Positions 10,878-21,248 of a stretch of 64,000 nt of DNA are shown one piece after another. This DNA comes from Selaginella moellendorffii (lineage: Eukaryota; Streptophyta; Lycopodiopsida; Selaginellales; Selaginellaceae), in NCBI RefSeq assembly GCF_000143415.4, contig NW_003314314.1, forward strand, positions 1,299,443 through 1,363,442. Reading direction: 5' to 3'. The notes below the pieces were generated by a model. The model saw nothing but the letters and a program-made list of their open reading frames with translations. It had not been told where the DNA came from and searched no databases. The stretch's first letter is position 1. Every line of letters starts with the position of its first letter. Made by a program: the position numbers and the translations under genes.

Positions 10878-12089
10878 CAATTCAGTAACTTGATAAACAT
10901 GCAAATACAGAACTTGATGCAAAATCCTTTGATATGTCACAATGCCCTTAGGACCATAAACACATTTCAATAGAGAGGGTCTTTTCATTTTATAACTCCT
11001 TACGTAGATCTTGGTGAAACCAGAGTTAGTGAAGTTAGTTTCTTGTGATCCCACATCTGATTGTGATGTCCCTTTGCAGTGTCGATGGAAAGGTCAATGC
11101 ACACCAAACTGTAAAATCTTGGAGCAAAATAATGGTCGGATCTATGGCAAATGCCCCTGAAACATTGTAAGGTTCGTGTGGTCTCATGTGGTGTCCGATC
11201 GAGATGCTTCTTTGTAGGGTCATCAAGAAAGACATTGTATACCATTCTGTAAAATCTAGTTGCGATCTAACGGTTGGATCTCCAGAAAACTCAAAAAAAT
11301 CTCGCGCGTGTCAGAATATCCTAGGAATATACTCTTATGTGCCCCTGAAAATGGCATGCGGCCCCACGCGATTCAAGAGATAACGCCACATGACGCCGAG
11401 AATTTTTTGGTGCATTTTTTGGGTTCAAAATTGCATGAGCCCACACGCTATAAAGTTTATCTTTCCCAAATAGAGAAAAGTTTATCTGTGTCATGTGAGG
11501 TAGTTACAGTCCTTTGTGCTCGGCATCTGCCTCTTGCAGCATTTGCACTGAAAGGGAATTTTTCTCCATTCAGCATTTGGCCCTGAAAATGGCATGCGCC
11601 CACACGCCATTCAAGGAATAACGCCACAGGACGCTTGGATTTTTGGGTTTAAAATGTTTAGGGTTTTTTGGGTTTTTTCAAAATATTTTGGGTCCAACGT
11701 TTTTTGGGTTTCTTTGGTTCAAAATTGCATGAGCCCACACGCTATAATATTGATTTGAGAGAAAAATAGAAACAGATAGAATTTCTTTATTTAGCTAAAC
11801 ATCTGCCATTTTTGGAAATACAAGATGCTTTGGAATATCCAATCATGCATGGTATAAATATAGCGAGGGTATTAAATGATATCCCAATCATGATCTTTCT
11901 TTTGGATTTCGCGTGCATGCAGTCCGAGGAATGATGACGTTGCGGATTTCTTTTGGATTTTACGTGCTTGCATGCGCATGGCAATCCAGAAATTAATGGT
12001 GGCGCCCAAGTCCGAGGAATGATGACGTGGCGGGATTACCAACCATTGTGACATTTCGCGCGTGTGAGGTTAGGTTTTGCATTTTGCTT

Positions 12090-12255
12090 CGTACTTGCGC
12101 TCGCACACTCGCGCTCGCGCTCGCATCACACTCGCGCTCCCGCTCGCATCGCGCTCCCACTCGCGATCACGCTGACTTCTCTACAGGTTTCTCGTGTGCA
12201 TCGGCGTCCACTCGCGCTTGCATCACACTCGCGCTCGCATCGCGCTCGTGTGCAT
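12090..12255. repeat. CGCTCGCA-rich tandem region
   Basis: Irregular repetition of CTCGCGCTCGCATCACACT-like units. A related, more diverged array lies at 9,960-10,060 at the other side of the central region. It is non-coding and CpG-rich compared with its neighbours, so it may be promoter-proximal. Confidence 0.55.
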
Positions 12256-12477
12256 CGGCGTCCACTTCAAGACACACCCAGTTTGTAACTTCGCCGCCAA
12301 CTCCGCCGCCCACTCCGCCACCCACACGCAGCCCACTTGGCGTCCCGGGAGATTTCAGCGCCACTCTCCAACTGTAAGTGGCAGAGTAGCCTTGCTGCTA
12401 CGATCCGCTGCACACACAGTGCACATTCGCCAGCGAGTCCGGCCTCGATTGTCATGGCCTCCATTCGGCTTCAAATG

Positions 12478-12716
12478 GTAAGTCTTTTAGGCCAAGTAGA
12501 AAATGGCATGAGGCCACATGCCATTCAGTAGCAACATTGGCATGCACCGATTGGGCTCTCGAGTGCAGTCCGGTTACAGATGGCGTGTAGCCTCACGCCA
12601 TCTTAGGATGCAGCCTCAAGACATCTGATGCAGTGGTGAATGGCGTTTGGCCTCACGTTATTTCCAGCTGCTAGCTTTTCATCTGTCAGCTCTAATTGTT
12701 GTGCATTTCTGAACAG
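12478..12716 (+). other. Intron 1 of the ParB-like/HAD gene, with several palindromes
   Basis: GTAAGT donor and CTGAACAG acceptor join MASIRLQM to ARNCVLLP in phase 0. Within 239 nt lie three family palindromes: 12,502-12,525, about 12,579-12,601 and about 12,640-12,662. In copy C the start codon before this intron is mutated (ATGGCC reads ACGCC). Confidence 0.6.
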
Positions 12717-13895
12717 GCGAGGAATTGCGTTCTTCTTCCAGCCACTGTCAATGTGGATGCAGAGAAGGGGGAGGAGCTCACCAGTTGGACTTTCGGGATG
12801 GAAGGCGAGGATCTGATGCTGTACAACACAGATGGTGGGAGAAAAGAATGCATGGGGATCCTCATCCAAGTGACAGACACTCCATGCAGTTCCATGCAAG
12901 AATATGGACTGGCACTTGTGGTAGAGACAGCATCCGCCCTCAAGATCCACCTTGCACATCCTAGCGGCTTCCCGGAGGGGGGCAGCGGCTATGAGGAATT
13001 CCTAGAGGGAGCTAGGGAGAGGTTGTCTAGGAGGCCCACAATTTCAAAGACGCTGCGGGTCTATGAAGATCACATGGAATCCACAGACCTCACCTACGGC
13101 GATGTTCAAAAACTATATTCCAACATTGAGCCGTTGAGAGTGCCTCCAGTTCGCGAAGCGAAGGGGAAGGGGGTCGATCTGGAAACTACCCCGAAGCTGA
13201 AAAGGGTGGTCAAGCTCAAGCCGACGTCCGACTCTGCTGCTCCAAAAAAGAAGCTACTCGGTGATGCCATTGCCTCGGGTTCGAACACTACACCCACCAA
13301 AAAGAAGAGCCGCAAAGAGCAGAAAGAGCAAGAAGAGGCAGCAAAAATCGTCGCAGATAATAGTACTTGTTACTATTCCAACAAAGTATATACAATCGAC
13401 GTGAGCCGTATCGACATCCAAAGCAAATACAACCACAGGCTAGTATCTGATGAGTGGTTGGAGAAACTGAAGCAGAAGATGCTGGCAAGTCCAGTAACAC
13501 CTGACATCGCAGACGTGATCCCCTACTACCAAACAATGAAGGGCAAGACGAGGTTTCCAAACTTGATCAACAGGAAGGTGTTGGACGATTAGAACATCCG
13601 GTTCTATGCCGTCTCCGGGCAGCATTCTAGCTTGGCGATGCAAGAGATAGTTCTGGATATTATGGTGGGCGAGGAGGTGAAGAAAGTCTTCAAGACAAGA
13701 GTTGTCCGCCTGATAAAAGGCAACTCGCCCCTCCGATCTATCATATCCATCTCCCACGCGCAGAATGTCAAGCAAGAAACGTGCTACAAATCGGGTCTGC
13801 ACGAGACATTGGCACGAACACGGAAGCTCTGAGTTCAACTGAAGAAGCCACAAAAACTAGGACAAGGACGTGCACTAGCAACTAGCGCCTGGCAG

Positions 13896-13949
13896 GTAAG
13901 CCTCGTTGCATGTGGCATAGCATGTGGCCTCACGCCATTTCCATTGCAG
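13896..13949 (+). other. 54-nt palindrome-bearing intron
   Basis: GTAAGCC donor, CATTGCAG acceptor, phase 0, between ...SAWQ and EFSSLLS. The body is mostly the palindrome (GCATGTGGCCTCACGCCATT). Its length is a multiple of three. In copy C it lacks stops and can be read through, so retention would add 18 residues. Confidence 0.65.
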
Positions 13950-15248
13950 GAATTCTCGAGTCTTCTCTCGAAAACACTGAGGGTCAATGACACACTCAGC
14001 ATCCATAACATTCTACTCGCGACAAAAGTTGTTTTTGACAAATGGGTAGATGTGCTAAGGAGGTACCATGACGGGGAGTTGCTAAACTCAATGGGTGTGG
14101 AGGACGGCCGGAAGCCCAATGATTTGAAGCTCAACGCCTTGCGTTTCTCGCGGTCTCTAGACGACGACGACCTTCTGACAGTGGCTAATGCTCTTCTACG
14201 TGGTGAGGTAGTCTTCAACAAGACCAAAATGACTCCCGGCCATATTGTGACATACGAGGACTTGTGCACGACTCTGAGAGCTCGTGCGCTATTGAAGGAT
14301 TGGATCTTCGAGCAAGTGGCCGTGGAGAGGGTGAGCATCGACACCACGCAAGAGATGATGGAAGAGCTGGAGTTGTCAAATGAAGACATCGACGAGTACG
14401 TGAAGGGGGCCCCCAAGTTCATCGATCTGCTGCGGGATGTCACGAAAAGTAAAGCTGAGAAGTTGGATCAGTATCCAAATTTCATTAAGAGGGATGTCGA
14501 CCGCCGGCTTCAGAAACAGCTCGACCCCGCAGCAGAGGCCTATCGAGAACCTTACCGGGTATACGTGAGGATCAAAGGTGGAGGAGCATCGTTTCCCGCG
14601 GAGATGAGCAGGTCAAGAGCATCTTTTGTGTGATGGACTTCACAAACGAAGAGATCACTCATGCAGACGAAGTCAGCTCCATCATTGACTTAATGGTGGG
14701 ACTTGCGGAGGTGGAATCTTCAGTCCACTATATGATCTACGACTCCGAATCCTATCACAAGTTCTGGAAGGCCTTGAACGAGGTGAAGGCTCGGTTGAAA
14801 GGCAAGGAGATGCGGGAGATCCATGGGATAATGGCTAAGAAGAAGATACTGACGAATGTCTGCATCTTCACACTCGCCCTTGTTATTGGTCCTGCAGCAG
14901 AGTGGGACTGGAGTGACTTCCCAGCTTCGTTCGACAAGGCCGATCGAATTGATCTGAGGGAGGTCAATTTACCCGTGTCTAAGGAACTGAAGACGGCTAT
15001 GGAGCTTTCGAATCCAGAGAAAGCTCCAGGTGCAGCATGGGAAATGCTCAGCTGGGTCTTCAACGCAATAGCGGGTGACACCAAGGGCAAATGCGTTGTC
15101 GAGTACAACTGCGGCGGACTATTCTTTCGAGCCGCACTACTCAAGGGTGTCCCGTGGGTTGCGGTGACAAACTCCATTGAAGAGGTGACTTCAATGGAGC
15201 ATATAATTACAGTTGCCAAAGAAAAACAGTATCTTCTCTGCGAACCTG

Positions 15249-16545
15249 GTGAGTACGCACTTTAAGTTTAAATGTTATCTCACAAGCTCTGTATGCAGGA
15301 GCGTGGCCACCCCCAGATGCTGAAATGGCGTTAACAGCTACTGATGTTAGGCCGAGCTCACAACCTGCACAAGGTAAGGTCACGTGAGGCCTCACGCCAT
15401 TTTGATTATAGATTGTTGTGAATATTCAGACACGAGGACTGAAAAGCGCACTGGTGGCGCGTCGAAGAAGGACAAACAGACAAGCAATAGGAAAAAAGGA
15501 GGTACAAATTATATTTGCAATGGCGTGTGGTCTCATGCCATTCCTTGCAGGAGACACTTCTTCAAAGGCAAAACAGGCAAGCACCAGCCAAGCTCAAACT
15601 GACAGTGGTCATAAAAAGCGAAAGCACGTTGGACAGTCGTCGGGATCAGAGGCGTTTGATTTGAAAAGGAAGAAGGGCAACGAAAAGGTGATAGGTAATG
15701 CCTCGCGGTTATGGCGTGTGTGCTCATGCCATTCATTGCAGATCAAGGGCTGAGTGAAAGGAGCCAGTCACCACCTCCTGACTCAGATTCCTATGGCGGA
15801 CTCCCCTTCCCCAATCTCAATGGAGAGGTACAATGGATGAGGGATGCTTTTCAAGTTAGGGCCACGTTTTTCTCATCTCGTCGTCTTCGAAGGGTGCAAG
15901 AACGTGCAGAAACCATGTTAAGACAGTCGGGTGAGGATACGGTCCTAGGTCAAGCACTGAAACATGCTATGGATGTCTTGTATTTTGAGATGGAGACTCG
16001 GCCAGATGATTTTCCCAAGATGGTCCTGGAAAAACAAGCCATCCAGCCTGAGCAGCCTATGGAAGAAATGCAAGAGGGGGATGAGGAGCCAGAGAAAGAT
16101 AATGAGCAGGAAGAGCAGAAGGACGAAGAGGAGGACAAAGAAGAGGAGGACGAAGAAGAGGAGGACGAAGAGGACTTGGATGGTCCTCACAATGGTGACG
16201 ATCACAATAACGACGACAACGATGATGACGACGATGGCCAGCCTGAGGTGGCCAAAGAGCAGCGGAGGAAGGTCATACAAGACAAACCATCAGGTAAATA
16301 ATAGTACATCCATTCCTAACCTTTTACCATTTCTAACATTGTCCATGTAGGTTGCAGAGCAAATGGTAAGTAGAGATTATTCAGTTGAATTAAGATACAA
16401 ACTCTAGCCTTTAGTGTCGAGGAAGGATAGTGCCAAGCAAGGGTCGAAACGTATGTCCAATCCTTCAGAATCAGCAGTGCGCCCAATAGCAGTTGATGGT
16501 AAATACAGTATAGTCGATTCAATGTGCTAATGAGTTTGTTTTTAG
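15249..16545 (+). other. Array of mini-exons and short phase-1 introns, copy A
   Basis: Proposed introns: 15,249-15,298, 15,374-15,411 (or to 15,429), 15,502-15,550, 15,695-15,741, 16,294-16,350, 16,366-16,414 and 16,499-16,545. All interrupt codons after the first base (phase 1), and most are 47-57 nt. The exons between are 15 to 552 nt and encode charged, low-complexity sequence (TEKRTGGASKKDKQTSNRKK and similar). Introns 2, 3 and 4 contain the family palindrome next to the acceptor, typically CATGCCATTC(A/C)TTGCAG. The frame stays open only when the introns are removed. Confidence 0.65.
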
Positions 16546-17523
16546 TAGCCAGTAGGGAGGATACCATCTCAATCGAAGGGAGATATTTGGACATGCATAT
16601 GGATCCGCCAGTGGACTCTACTTGCCTGCAAGAGTCATCAGAGCTGGTGGAGGCTACTATCCATATCAACGCCAAGCAAGCTGACCACGCTCCACTTGAT
16701 GTTGCCCATACCACTGAGTCAATCTTGTCCACGTATCCAACTGACGGTGACCAGGCGCCATTGGACCAAGTTGGTCAAAAGAGACAGATTCACATTAATC
16801 ACACGGGAGAAACTGCGGGATCTAATAATGACCATGCGACACTTAAAACAGAGGGCCGGGTTCAATTTGCAATTGGGAGTTTGGACATCCATGATGCGCC
16901 ACAATGCATTAACGTTGCTACAGATGATGCACGATCAGACGCAAGTAATATTACCATTTGACTTTCTCCTAATGCAGGAGGATTGCTTGACTATGGTCCA
17001 TGTGAGGGGTAGCAAGCCCATCTTCGTCAAGCCAGAGGCTGTAGTGATGAACCGGACTGCTAGGTCAAGTGAAATCCTCATCATCGATGACTCGCCGATT
17101 AAAACTGCAGCGAACACGCATACATATGCAGTGCACCCCATCTCTTGCAGTATGGAAACTAGGGAGAAGAAACTGTATGTTCTGGGGGACCTTGCAAAAC
17201 GGCTTGGAGCGATGGTGATAGAGAACCGGCCAATCCAGGAGGTGGCTGCAGAAATCAACCAAATGGCAGATGGAACGGTATATCAGAAGCCATTTGATCG
17301 GACAGACACCAGTCATCATTTATGGCATGTATATTGTCTAGCCAAGCACTATCCGCATCTCCATAATCTGCTCAACCGGATGGGTTCTTCGACCACTGAA
17401 CATGAGCGTGGACGTATTAAAGAAGAGATGGCATTACTATTGGGTTTAAATCCTGATAGTGTGGAGAGTGATGAAATTCCAAGATTATTGTATAGGCGTT
17501 GGAGGCAAAAAATAACAATCTGA

Positions 17524-17941
17524 GATGGCATGTATTTATTTAAAAATGTAACTTATTATGGCATGGGGTTCCATGCCATTGTATTAATATTAAAAGACAA
17601 TTCTTTGAGAGGATTTGCATTATACTAGAAGTGTTACAGCATGTTATTGGAAGTCTACGAAGTTGTTTTATTAATAAGGGGAAAGTAAAGATTGAATGGG
17701 GACTTGGGCTCCACCTAGACTCGGAGCAACTAAGCCAATATTAAAAGGATGGAAAGAAATTGGACGACGATGACAAGGAGAAGAGAGAGGTGAAGCAGTG
17801 GCAGGGGGAGGAGAAGTGATTGAGTAGACATTTCCTTGTTTAAAATAAAATGGCATGTGCCTCAATGCAGTTGAATTTTGTTATATTTATATACTATATA
17901 AAGGTTTGGAAACCTTATTTTACAAGTGGGATAATGACAAT
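17524..17941 (+). other. 3' non-coding end of copy A
   Basis: Between the HAD gene stop and the right terminal repeat. It holds a palindrome (17,558-17,580) right after the stop codon and a degraded one near 17,850. No gene seen. The mirror stretch of copy B is 28,479-28,906. Confidence 0.6.
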
Positions 17942-17964
17942 TCCCACTTTAACGAAATAGAGCT
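17942..17964 (-). repeat. Terminal inverted repeat of copy A, right
   Basis: Exact inverse of 5,317-5,339 over 23 bp. It is followed by the TGCTT duplication (17,965-17,969) and the resumed gypsy integrase sequence. Confidence 0.85.
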
Positions 17965-17969
17965 TGCTT

Positions 17970-18107
17970 TTAGTTTACATATTTAGTTTGCCTTTGTTGA
18001 GCCCATTCTAAAGAATCCCTCACTAGATTCCAAATGTTGAGTCTTTTTGCCATGAATGCCTCCACTGCACGTAACTTTCCATGATACTCGGCCATGCCGA
18101 CTTCCAC
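17970..18107 (-). pseudogene. G1 gypsy integrase segment between copy A and the L1 LTR
   Basis: Minus-strand translation reads VGMAEYHGKLRAVEAF and continues to SLEWAQQRQTKYVN, the integrase part after the catalytic core. The upstream residues (CYNNSPHSSIRGSPWEVI) lie beyond the solo LTR at 19,801-19,880; the downstream ones lie beyond copy A. Both insertions interrupted one continuous frame. Confidence 0.8.
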
Positions 18108-18112
18108 AAGAC

Positions 18113-19795
18113 TGTGAGACACAAAATCCCCAAGCCCCAAAGTGGAGCCGGAAGGGCACCACGTGATAGTGGCCAAAGCGAAAGCCAAACGAGCGTAACA
18201 CGTTTGGACTAAAAGCTCCGACTTGGAAGGTCGAGAGTGGGAGTGGAACTCCCAACAAAGTGCTCGAGGAGCGAGCACGAGGCAACCAATAAGCAAGGCT
18301 CCAAAAAGGGGATCCAAAAAGGACCCGAGATAGAGTCCGAGATGGACCCGAGATGGAGTCCGAGATGGAGTCCGGGATGGACCCGAGATGGAGTCTGAGA
18401 TGGACCGAGACAAAGTCCGATATGGAGTCGGAGATGGACCCGAGATGGAGTCCGAGATGGAGTCCGAGATGGACCCGAGATGGAGTCTGAGATGGACCCG
18501 AGATGGAGTCTGAGATGGACCCGAGATGGAGTCCGAGATGGACCCGAGATGGAGTCTGAGATGGACCCGAGATGGAGTCTGAGATGGACCCGAGATGGAG
18601 TCCGAGATGGAGTCCGAGATGGACCCGAGATGGAGTCCGAGATGGAGTCTGAGATGGAACCGAGACTGAGACTGAGACTGAGGCCGAGACTGAGACCGAG
18701 ACCGAGTCCGAGTCCGAAACCGGGACCGAGACTGAGTCCGAGTCTGAGTTCGAGCCCGAGATCGAGTCCGAATACTAATACAGGCAGTTGGGTGAAAGCC
18801 CAAAGCAATTCGTCCCCCAGGGGGGGGGGGGCCTGCGGGGGGTTCCAAAAGTTTAGTAGGGAGAGTGTGGGGGTTGGAGCCCAGTGGAGCCAGTTTGGCC
18901 AGGAAAGGCCAGTTTGGCCCAGGCAGGCCAGACCCAGTGTTGGGTGATGAGCTGACCACTGGGCAATCCAAGACTAGAGTGAACACGGACCGACAAGCTG
19001 GGTAGCTTGGTGAAGTGTTCAAGAGTCGGCTCTAGTTTCCCCGGGAGATCAATTGGCCGATGCTCCCAGTCCAAGTGTGGGTGGCACTACCTACTTGGAT
19101 ACCAGGCGTGGCTCAATGGAACCTCGCTCTAAGCCCATGGCTAGAGCACCCAAGGGCGGAAGGCGGGGAGAGTACCCAGGTGGCTCGCGTAAGGCCACGG
19201 TGTTCCAAAATGTTGTCCCAAAGGCCCAGACTGTGGAAAGGAAGAGGGCAGTCCTCTGGGGCAGTGACCAAGGATACAGTTGAGTGGTGAGGAAGTCCCA
19301 AAGGACCATGGGACTTAGTGGTCGGGCCTGTGGGCCTCGATCCAATGGCAGTGTTGGCGAACATGGCCATGGGCAGAAAGGGACTTGGTGAAGACCAAAA
19401 AGGGGATATTGGGGAAGGCTATCCCCCATGTCTATGGGCATCTTAAGGATGCTAAGGAGTGGATCTGGAATGATCACTCATGGACAAATGGCCCAGTCCT
19501 TGAGAGATGGGACTGTGATGCAGGTGGTGTTAGACCATCGGTGTGACCAAGGTAAAGGGGCATGGCCTTAGCGTAACGGGCTGATATGTCAGTGGTACTT
19601 TGGGGTGTCGGTCATGGGATCGGACACGTGGAGCATTTGGATCAAGTGCAAAGGTTGAGTGGCGGGGATGCCATTCTTGGGGCTAGCAAGCCCAAGTCTG
19701 AAATAGGACTTATGGAGGTTGTGAGTGAGACTCCTCCCAATGGTTGAAGGTGTGGTTAAGTGACTAAAGTAGAATGGAAAATTTAGTCGCTTACA
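18113..19795 (+). mobile_element. Solo L1 LTR with AAGAC target duplication
   Basis: It starts TGTGAGACACAAAA and ends TTAGTCGCTTACA, about 1.68 kb, flanked by AAGAC at 18,108-18,112 and 19,796-19,800. Excising it restores the gypsy integrase reading, so it is a true solo LTR. It carries a tandem repeat of GAGATGGAGTCC and GAGATGGACCC units (18,340-18,660), then GAGACC-type hexamers, and a run of G after CCCCCA near 18,820. The long Ser/Asp-rich open frames across the repeats are artefacts of the repeat. Confidence 0.9.
18340..18720. repeat. Tandem repeat inside the L1 LTR
   Basis: Irregular 11/12-bp units GAGATGGAGTCC and GAGATGGACCC pass into hexamer GAGACT and GAGACC units. Homologous but rearranged arrays are at 37,505-38,030 (inverted) and 53,095-53,620. 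Confidence 0.9.
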
Positions 19796-19800
19796 AAGAC

Positions 19801-20385
19801 CTTCAATAGCTCACCCATTGATGACTTCCCATGGACTCCCCCTAATACTCGAATGTGGTGAGTTGTTATAACACATTTCCCCAAGTCCCAAATGACTTAC
19901 CTAATTAGCCTAGTCTCTAGAGATATAGCATCCCAAATAATCCTCCAGTTGCCTATTCACTCTTTCTATTTTTCTGTCTATCAAGAAGCTTTAGTGCTAT
20001 CAAATTTGACTTAATACCCAATACCTGTTTCTTGGTCATAGGCTAGGGTGAGTTTCAATTTGGAGCGATACGATTCCAGAAGAGTTCTCTAGAATCTACT
20101 GGTGAAGATTTTATCTCGATCTGAGATGATCTCTTCTGGCCTTTCCTCCACTCAAACCACTTGTTCAAAGAATAACTTCGCCACACCTTCTGCATCCACT
20201 TCTATTATGGTGGGTATAAAATGTGCCATATTCAAAAACCGGTCCACCACCACGAATATCACATCAAACCCCTCACTTGGGGGAAGTCCTTTGATGAAGT
20301 CCATTGTAAGACATTTCTACGGATGATCTAGAATTGGGAGGCTTTGTAATAAACCCCTACTATCCTTAATCACAGCTTTGACTTG
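19801..20385 (-). pseudogene. G1 gypsy integrase catalytic core
   Basis: Minus-strand translation shows MDFIKGLPPSEGFDVIFVVV, then DRFLNMAHFIPT and EIISDRDKI: the first two acidic residues of a retroviral-type DDE integrase. The final region (NNSPHSSIRGSPWEV) lies next to the solo LTR. Stops are present. It is preceded by the zinc-binding domain at 20,386-20,625. Confidence 0.8.
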
Positions 20386-20625
20386 CTAACATGTCGGACA
20401 TGTCTTTACATAGCCTTGGACGTCCTTAGCCATGTCTGGCCAGTGATACTTCCTCTTGAATAAGCCCATCATTTTGGGCATTCTACTGTGTTCTACAAAA
20501 GATCCATCATGACACTCTTTTAATGCTACTTTCCTTAGTTTCCCTTCTTGAACATACACCCTCATTTGTTTATAATAGATGAGTCCATTGCATTCCGCAT
20601 AACCTATTTTCTCTTTTATTGGCAA
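20386..20625 (-). pseudogene. G1 gypsy integrase zinc-binding (HHCC) domain
   Basis: The frame contains ALKECHDGSFVEHSRMPKMM, then FKRKYHWPDMAKDVQGYVKT and CPTC, the typical H2C2 domain in front of the integrase core. It is open here. It follows the RNase H end at 20,635-20,883. Confidence 0.85.
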
Positions 20626-20634
20626 CTCACCTCT

Positions 20635-20883
20635 CTAGTGAGCATCCCGTGCCTCTTGGTTCTTTAGCAACACTTCTTGTGCTAGACTATCATTCTCATA
20701 TCTTGTCTGCACATCATCCCAAAAGGTTGCTCTTGCACTGGATATTGCCAACTTCAAGCTTGCCTTTCGACTTAGAGCATCTGCCACGATGTTGTTTTTC
20801 CCAAGTTTATACAGAATCTCACAATTAAACTTGGCCAAAGCATTGTCCCACCACCCTTGTTTTCCTTTTATGTCAGGTTCCAA
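20635..20883 (-). pseudogene. G1 gypsy RNase H C-terminal part
   Basis: The frame includes WWDNALAKFNCEILYKLGKN and IVADALSRK, the hallmark end of gypsy RNase H. It abuts gag at 20,904 directly, so protease, RT and most of RNase H are deleted from this copy. Confidence 0.85.
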
Positions 20884-20903
20884 TGCATCCCCTCACCTTG
20901 AGC

Positions 20904-21240
20904 CTAGGTTTGCAAGCTTGATATGAAGGCATGGAATGCATCCTTATCACCCATATCCATGACAAGTATCTTCTTTGCCATAAATGCATTCACATACTCT
21001 TGAATGGTTCCAGTCTGCTTTAGCCTACTCAGTTCATCCCTTAAGTGCAGAGTAGCATTCGGAGGAACGTAAGTCACATGGATCATCACCTTCATCATTT
21101 CCTAAGTGGCCACTGGTCCTTCGTTGGCCTCTGTTGTTCTCCACCAAAACTTACATTATCTGCCAAGTATGGTTTTGCATATAAGACCTTTTCCAAGCTC
21201 GATAACCACAACACTCGGAACTAATCCTCCATATAGTCCC
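20904..21240 (-). pseudogene. G1 gypsy gag fragment
   Basis: Minus-strand translation gives YAKPYLADN further upstream, then VTYVPPNATLHLRDELSRLK and EYVNAFMAKKILVMDMG, a Ty3/gypsy gag capsid region. The 5' end is lost at about 21,240, where the G2' LTR begins. The fragment is internally joined to RNase H by a deletion. Confidence 0.8.
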
Positions 21241-21248
21241 GAAGCAAA

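Larger units (their letters stand above)
9594..12453. promoter_or_regulatory. Central divergent non-coding region of copy A
   Basis: This 2.9-kb stretch lies between the divergent transposase and ParB-like/HAD genes and must hold their 5' regions. It carries many palindromes of the element family (9,680, 9,747, 9,844, 11,349, 11,587 and others). A block around ATTGCATGAGCCCACACGCT recurs three times (10,500, 11,430, 11,725). CGCTCGCA-rich arrays lie at 9,960-10,060 and 12,090-12,250, and a telomere-like tract at 10,859. Copy C lacks about 2.4 kb of it. No protein-coding frame here is supported. Confidence 0.6.
12454..17523 (+). pseudogene. Multidomain ParB-like / HAD-phosphatase gene, copy A (broken)
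   Basis: The likely start is a 24-nt exon (MASIRLQM, 12,454-12,477), a 239-nt intron, then exon 2 from 12,717. Exon 2 encodes an unrecognised N-terminal region, a KKK-rich linker and a ParB/DGQHR-like segment (VYTIDVSRIDI ... FYAVSGQHSSLAMQE). Exon 3 (13,950-15,248) is helical and unrecognised. Small charged exons follow, then an acidic run (16,070-16,240) and a C-terminal HAD domain of FCP1/NIF type (LGVWTS, IIDDSP at 17,086-17,097), ending at TGA 17,521. Stops at 13,590 (CAG in copy C) and 13,830 (TGG in copy C), a 10-nt deletion near 14,565 and a deletion near 16,766 that removes the DLNGVL nucleophile motif show the copy is dead. Function unknown; it may act in regulation or chromatin during transposition. 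Confidence 0.65.
5316..17964 (+). mobile_element. Large TIR DNA transposon, copy A
   Basis: An element of about 12.6 kb bounded by a 23-bp inverted repeat (5,317-5,339 and 17,942-17,964) starting AGCTCTATTTCG. It is flanked by a TGCTT duplication inside a gypsy integrase gene. Left arm: a small ORF and a transposase pseudogene on the minus strand. Right arm: a multidomain ParB-like/HAD gene on the plus strand. The non-coding centre (9,594-12,453) separates the divergent genes. Copies B and C share both arms at high identity, which defines the family. Copy A lacks about 430 bp downstream of the transposase and about 500 bp in the HAD gene that copy B has. The superfamily is not one I can name with certainty. 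Confidence 0.85.

Noticed and set aside
11000-11245. Minus-strand open frame of 81 codons in the centre of copy A
   Set aside because: No domain, no counterpart in B or C, and it lies in repeat-rich non-coding sequence.
15374-15411. A firm 38-nt intron
   Set aside because: The acceptor could equally be at 15,429 (56 nt) with the same frame; the longer form is more plausible for splicing, so both are given.
15945-16280. Hydrophobic minus-strand frame rich in Val, Leu and Phe
   Set aside because: It is the antisense of the acidic Glu/Asp run, which automatically reads as hydrophobic residues.
5316-17964. CRISPR-like array made of the repeated palindromes
   Set aside because: Spacing is irregular, units occur in exons and introns, there is no leader or cas gene, and the context is eukaryotic.
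18209-19022. Long Ser/Asp/Arg-rich open frames across the LTR arrays (also 37,235-38,371 and 52,960-53,861)
   Set aside because: They arise from tandem repeats whose unit lacks stops in several frames on both strands; frames are not conserved among copies.
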